A DNA stretch of 8,497 bases from the NCBI GenBank assembly GCA_015485455.1, contig WFTN01000097.1, positions 1 to 8,497 on the forward strand, in the 5' to 3' direction. Of the stretch, positions 6,888-8,497 are shown in pieces (position 1 is the first letter of the stretch; each line of letters opens with the position of its first letter). Made by a program: the position numbers and the translations under genes. Origin of the DNA: Planctomycetota bacterium. GTDB taxonomy: Bacteria; Planctomycetota; GCA-002687715; DRQF01. Below the pieces are notes generated by a model. It was given only the letters and a program-made list of their open reading frames with translations, was not told the DNA's origin and searched no databases.

Positions 6888-8222
6888 CTAAATGGAAAGA
6901 ATACCCGTGCTGTCGCCAAAGGAGCGGTCCTTCAAACCTAGCTTGTGGAGCATAGCCAAGTAGAGGTTAGCCAGAGGGGTTCGGTTCTTAACAATCAGGT
7001 GGCGACCTTTCTTGAGTTTTCCGCCACCTCGGCCCGCCAAGAGAATTGGTAGGTTGTTATGGTTATGGGCGTTGCCATCTGAGATGCCGGAGCCGTAGAC
7101 AATCATGGCATGGTCGAGCAGGCTGCCAGTCCCATCTGGAATTTCTTTCAGGCGCCCAATGAATCGGGTGAATTCTTCGACTTGGAAGCGGTTGATTTTG
7201 CGCAGATTGTCCAGGTTTTCCTTCTTGTTGCCGTGATGAGAGGTTTGGTGGTGACCTTGGGCTACTCCCAAGAACGGATAGCTGCGGTTGCTACCGGCAT
7301 TCCCCAGCATGTAGGTCATGACTCGAGTTTGATCGGTTTGAAAGGCTAAAGTCATAAGATCGTACATGTGCCGAACGCGGGCTTGGTAGCCGGTGACATC
7401 GCCGCCACCATAGAGACCTTGGGGCACTTTGACAGCCCCTTGAGTTTTGTTTTTGCGGGACAGGCGTTTCTCCAGCTCACGGACGGATTCCAAATATTCG
7501 TCTAGCTTGTTGCGATCGCCAGATCCGAGTTTGCCCTTCAGGCGTTTGACGTCGTCCAAGGCTTGGTCGAGAATACTCTTGCGTTTGGCTTGTCTGTCGC
7601 TCTGAGCTGCGGCGTCCAAGGCGGACTTGGGATCACCAAAGAGTCTTTCGAAGAGGGCCCGGGGCTGTGTTTCTTTGGGTACGGGTGTGGTTGCAGAGCG
7701 CCATGCGATGTTCGTGGTGTAAGCACAGTTGTAACCGGAGTCACAGTTGCCTGATCGCCGTCCTCGTTCGCAGCCGACTTCCAATGAAGGGAAGTTGGTG
7801 GAATGACCCAACTTCTTCGCTATGACTTGATCGATGGAAACGCCAACGAAGACATCTGTCTTCACCGGGTGAGCCGTGGTGAGAAAGGCACCCGCCGAAC
7901 GAGCATGATCTCCGGCTCCGTCGCCATGGGCCCGGGCACCATCCAAGGTGAGCCCGCTTAGGATTTGGATATATTCCTTGTACCGAGATAGGGGCTCAAG
8001 AAGATGGGGAAATTTGAATCGAGCCCCCGCAGAAGAGGGTGTCCATTCGTCCATTTTCTTGCCGTTGGGCGAATAAATGAATGCCGAGCGGATTGGCAGT
8101 TTCGGAGCCGATTCTGCTATCGCCGGTAGCATGGCATCTAAATAGGGTAGAGCGATGAGAGCGCTGGCACCCCGTAGGAAAGTGCGGCGGTGGAGTTTCT
8201 TCTTGGTGACGTAGTGAGCCAT
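6888..8222 (-). CDS. DUF1552 (HXXSHH family) protein, Tat-exported
   Basis: This is a 444-residue protein of unknown biochemical function. The start at 8222 gives MAHYVTKKKLHRRTFLRG, a twin-arginine motif (Arg12-Arg13-Thr-Phe-Leu), followed by the hydrophobic ASALIALPYLDAMLPA, so export of the folded protein is expected. Family marks are the three-cysteine segment around Cys151, Cys160 and Cys166 leading into YTTNIAWRS, the PRALFERLFG motif (188-197), the eponymous HQTSHH (325-330), and SGISDGNAHNHNNLPILLAG (378-397), whose Asp and His residues could bind metal. The C-terminus, FGDSTGILSI, is also typical. The family is thought to be related to DUF1501 and the alkaline-phosphatase superfamily; I state this with caution. 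A longer in-frame start at 8303 was rejected because it would place 27 residues before the Tat signal and run into the upstream gene. The AGAAGGG ten bases upstream and the TAATG overlap support coupled translation. Confidence 0.9.
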   Translation of the reverse strand: MAHYVTKKKLHRRTFLRGASALIALPYLDAMLPAIAESAPKLPIRSAFIYSPNGKKMDEWTPSSAGARFKFPHLLEPLSRYKEYIQILSGLTLDGARAHGDGAGDHARSAGAFLTTAHPVKTDVFVGVSIDQVIAKKLGHSTNFPSLEVGCERGRRSGNCDSGYNCAYTTNIAWRSATTPVPKETQPRALFERLFGDPKSALDAAAQSDRQAKRKSILDQALDDVKRLKGKLGSGDRNKLDEYLESVRELEKRLSRKNKTQGAVKVPQGLYGGGDVTGYQARVRHMYDLMTLAFQTDQTRVMTYMLGNAGSNRSYPFLGVAQGHHQTSHHGNKKENLDNLRKINRFQVEEFTRFIGRLKEIPDGTGSLLDHAMIVYGSGISDGNAHNHNNLPILLAGRGGGKLKKGRHLIVKNRTPLANLYLAMLHKLGLKDRSFGDSTGILSI

Positions 8223-8239
8223 TATCGTACAACCCTTCT
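8220..8239 (-). promoter_or_regulatory. TAATG stop-start junction with internal Shine-Dalgarno (translational coupling)
   Basis: Read on the minus strand, the DUF1592-type gene ends in TAA whose last A is the first base of the ATG of the DUF1552 gene. AGAAGGG, ten bases before the ATG, lies inside the upstream coding sequence. Ribosomes finishing the first gene would be able to restart on the second, which keeps the two products in proportion. Confidence 0.75.
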
Positions 8240-8497
8240 CTTGCGGAAGGCATCCATGGTAATGATGCTTTTGATGATTTCGTTGATTGTTGCTTGACGC
8301 CAATCGAATTTCGCGATCATGGCGTCGATTGCCAGCTTGTCGGGCAAATTAGGTCTGCGACCAATGGCGTAGACAAACATGCGTTTGGCAATGACCCTTA
8401 AGAAGGCGTCGTCCCCTTCGACCATCTTTTGAAGATCGTCTATACCTTTGATCTTTTCGCCATTGGGAAGTATGGAAGTTGTGTCGATGGGATTGCC
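8222..8497 (-). CDS. DUF1592-type protein, C-terminal DUF1585 domain (5' end outside window)
   Basis: The frame is open from the right edge to the TAA at 8224-8222, giving the last 91 residues. They begin GNPIDTTSILPNGEKIKGID and continue with FLRVIAKRMFVYAIGRRPN, ending in IIKSIITMDAFRKRR. These match the GxPID, LxYAxGR and SxxFRxRR pattern of DUF1585, the terminal domain of the large DUF1587/DUF1592/DUF1588/DUF1595 proteins. In planctomycetes, verrucomicrobia and myxobacteria these often carry a cytochrome c domain at the front and lie next to DUF1552 or DUF1501 genes. Whether this one has a haem domain cannot be seen here. Function is unknown; an exported redox or polymer-processing role has been suggested only by context. 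The stop overlaps the ATG of the DUF1552 gene by one base. Confidence 0.87.
   Translation of the reverse strand, partial: GNPIDTTSILPNGEKIKGIDDLQKMVEGDDAFLRVIAKRMFVYAIGRRPNLPDKLAIDAMIAKFDWRQATINEIIKSIITMDAFRKRRVVR

Noticed and set aside
6614..6919. Minus-strand frame bridging the DUF1552 end and the decarboxylase start, considered as a frameshifted N-terminus of the decarboxylase
   Set aside because: The decarboxylase frame already covers the family's N-terminal motifs from GTG 6791, and this frame resembles nothing in GAD or CSAD, so no frameshift is needed.

Overview
This 8.5-kb window is ordinary, densely coding bacterial chromosome, with about half G+C by eye. It holds four complete genes and two genes cut by the window edges. 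The makers are Gram-negative in style: a twin-arginine-exported DUF1552 protein paired with a DUF1592/DUF1585 protein, and a membrane-anchored sulfatase-fold enzyme with a large presumably periplasmic part. That mix is best known from Myxococcota, Bdellovibrionota, Planctomycetota and Verrucomicrobiota. I cannot choose a phylum from this sequence, though a deltaproteobacterial or Bdellovibrionota-like lineage is my working guess.

Plus strand, 1-5354. The left edge holds the tail of a HugZ/pyridoxamine-oxidase-like protein (DUF2470 domain). It is followed, 54 bases on, by a 1158-residue protein made of seven predicted membrane helices, a sulfatase/alkaline-phosphatase-superfamily domain, HEAT-like repeats, a TPR-like piece and an Ig-like C-terminal domain. 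A 307-base gene-free stretch follows. It ends in a strong intrinsic terminator that is preceded by a hairpin competing for the same strand, so it looks like a possible transcription attenuator. Directly after it, with a clear Shine-Dalgarno, comes a ThrE-type threonine/serine exporter.

Minus strand, 8497-5388. The C-terminus of a DUF1592/DUF1585 protein enters from the right edge and its stop overlaps the start of a DUF1552 (HXXSHH) Tat-exported protein in a TAATG junction, so these two are translationally coupled. After 96 bases without a visible terminator comes a PLP-dependent group II decarboxylase of the glutamate/cysteine-sulfinate decarboxylase family. It converges tail to tail on the exporter gene with 33 bases between the stops.

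The most interesting points are the putative attenuator and short ORF ahead of the exporter, the sulfatase-fold protein whose catalytic position is Ser/Thr without the formylglycine signature (so probably not a sulfatase), and the coupled DUF1592-DUF1552 pair next to an amino-acid decarboxylase. I see no mobile element, CRISPR array, tRNA or rRNA. I do not see a wholly new multi-gene system.
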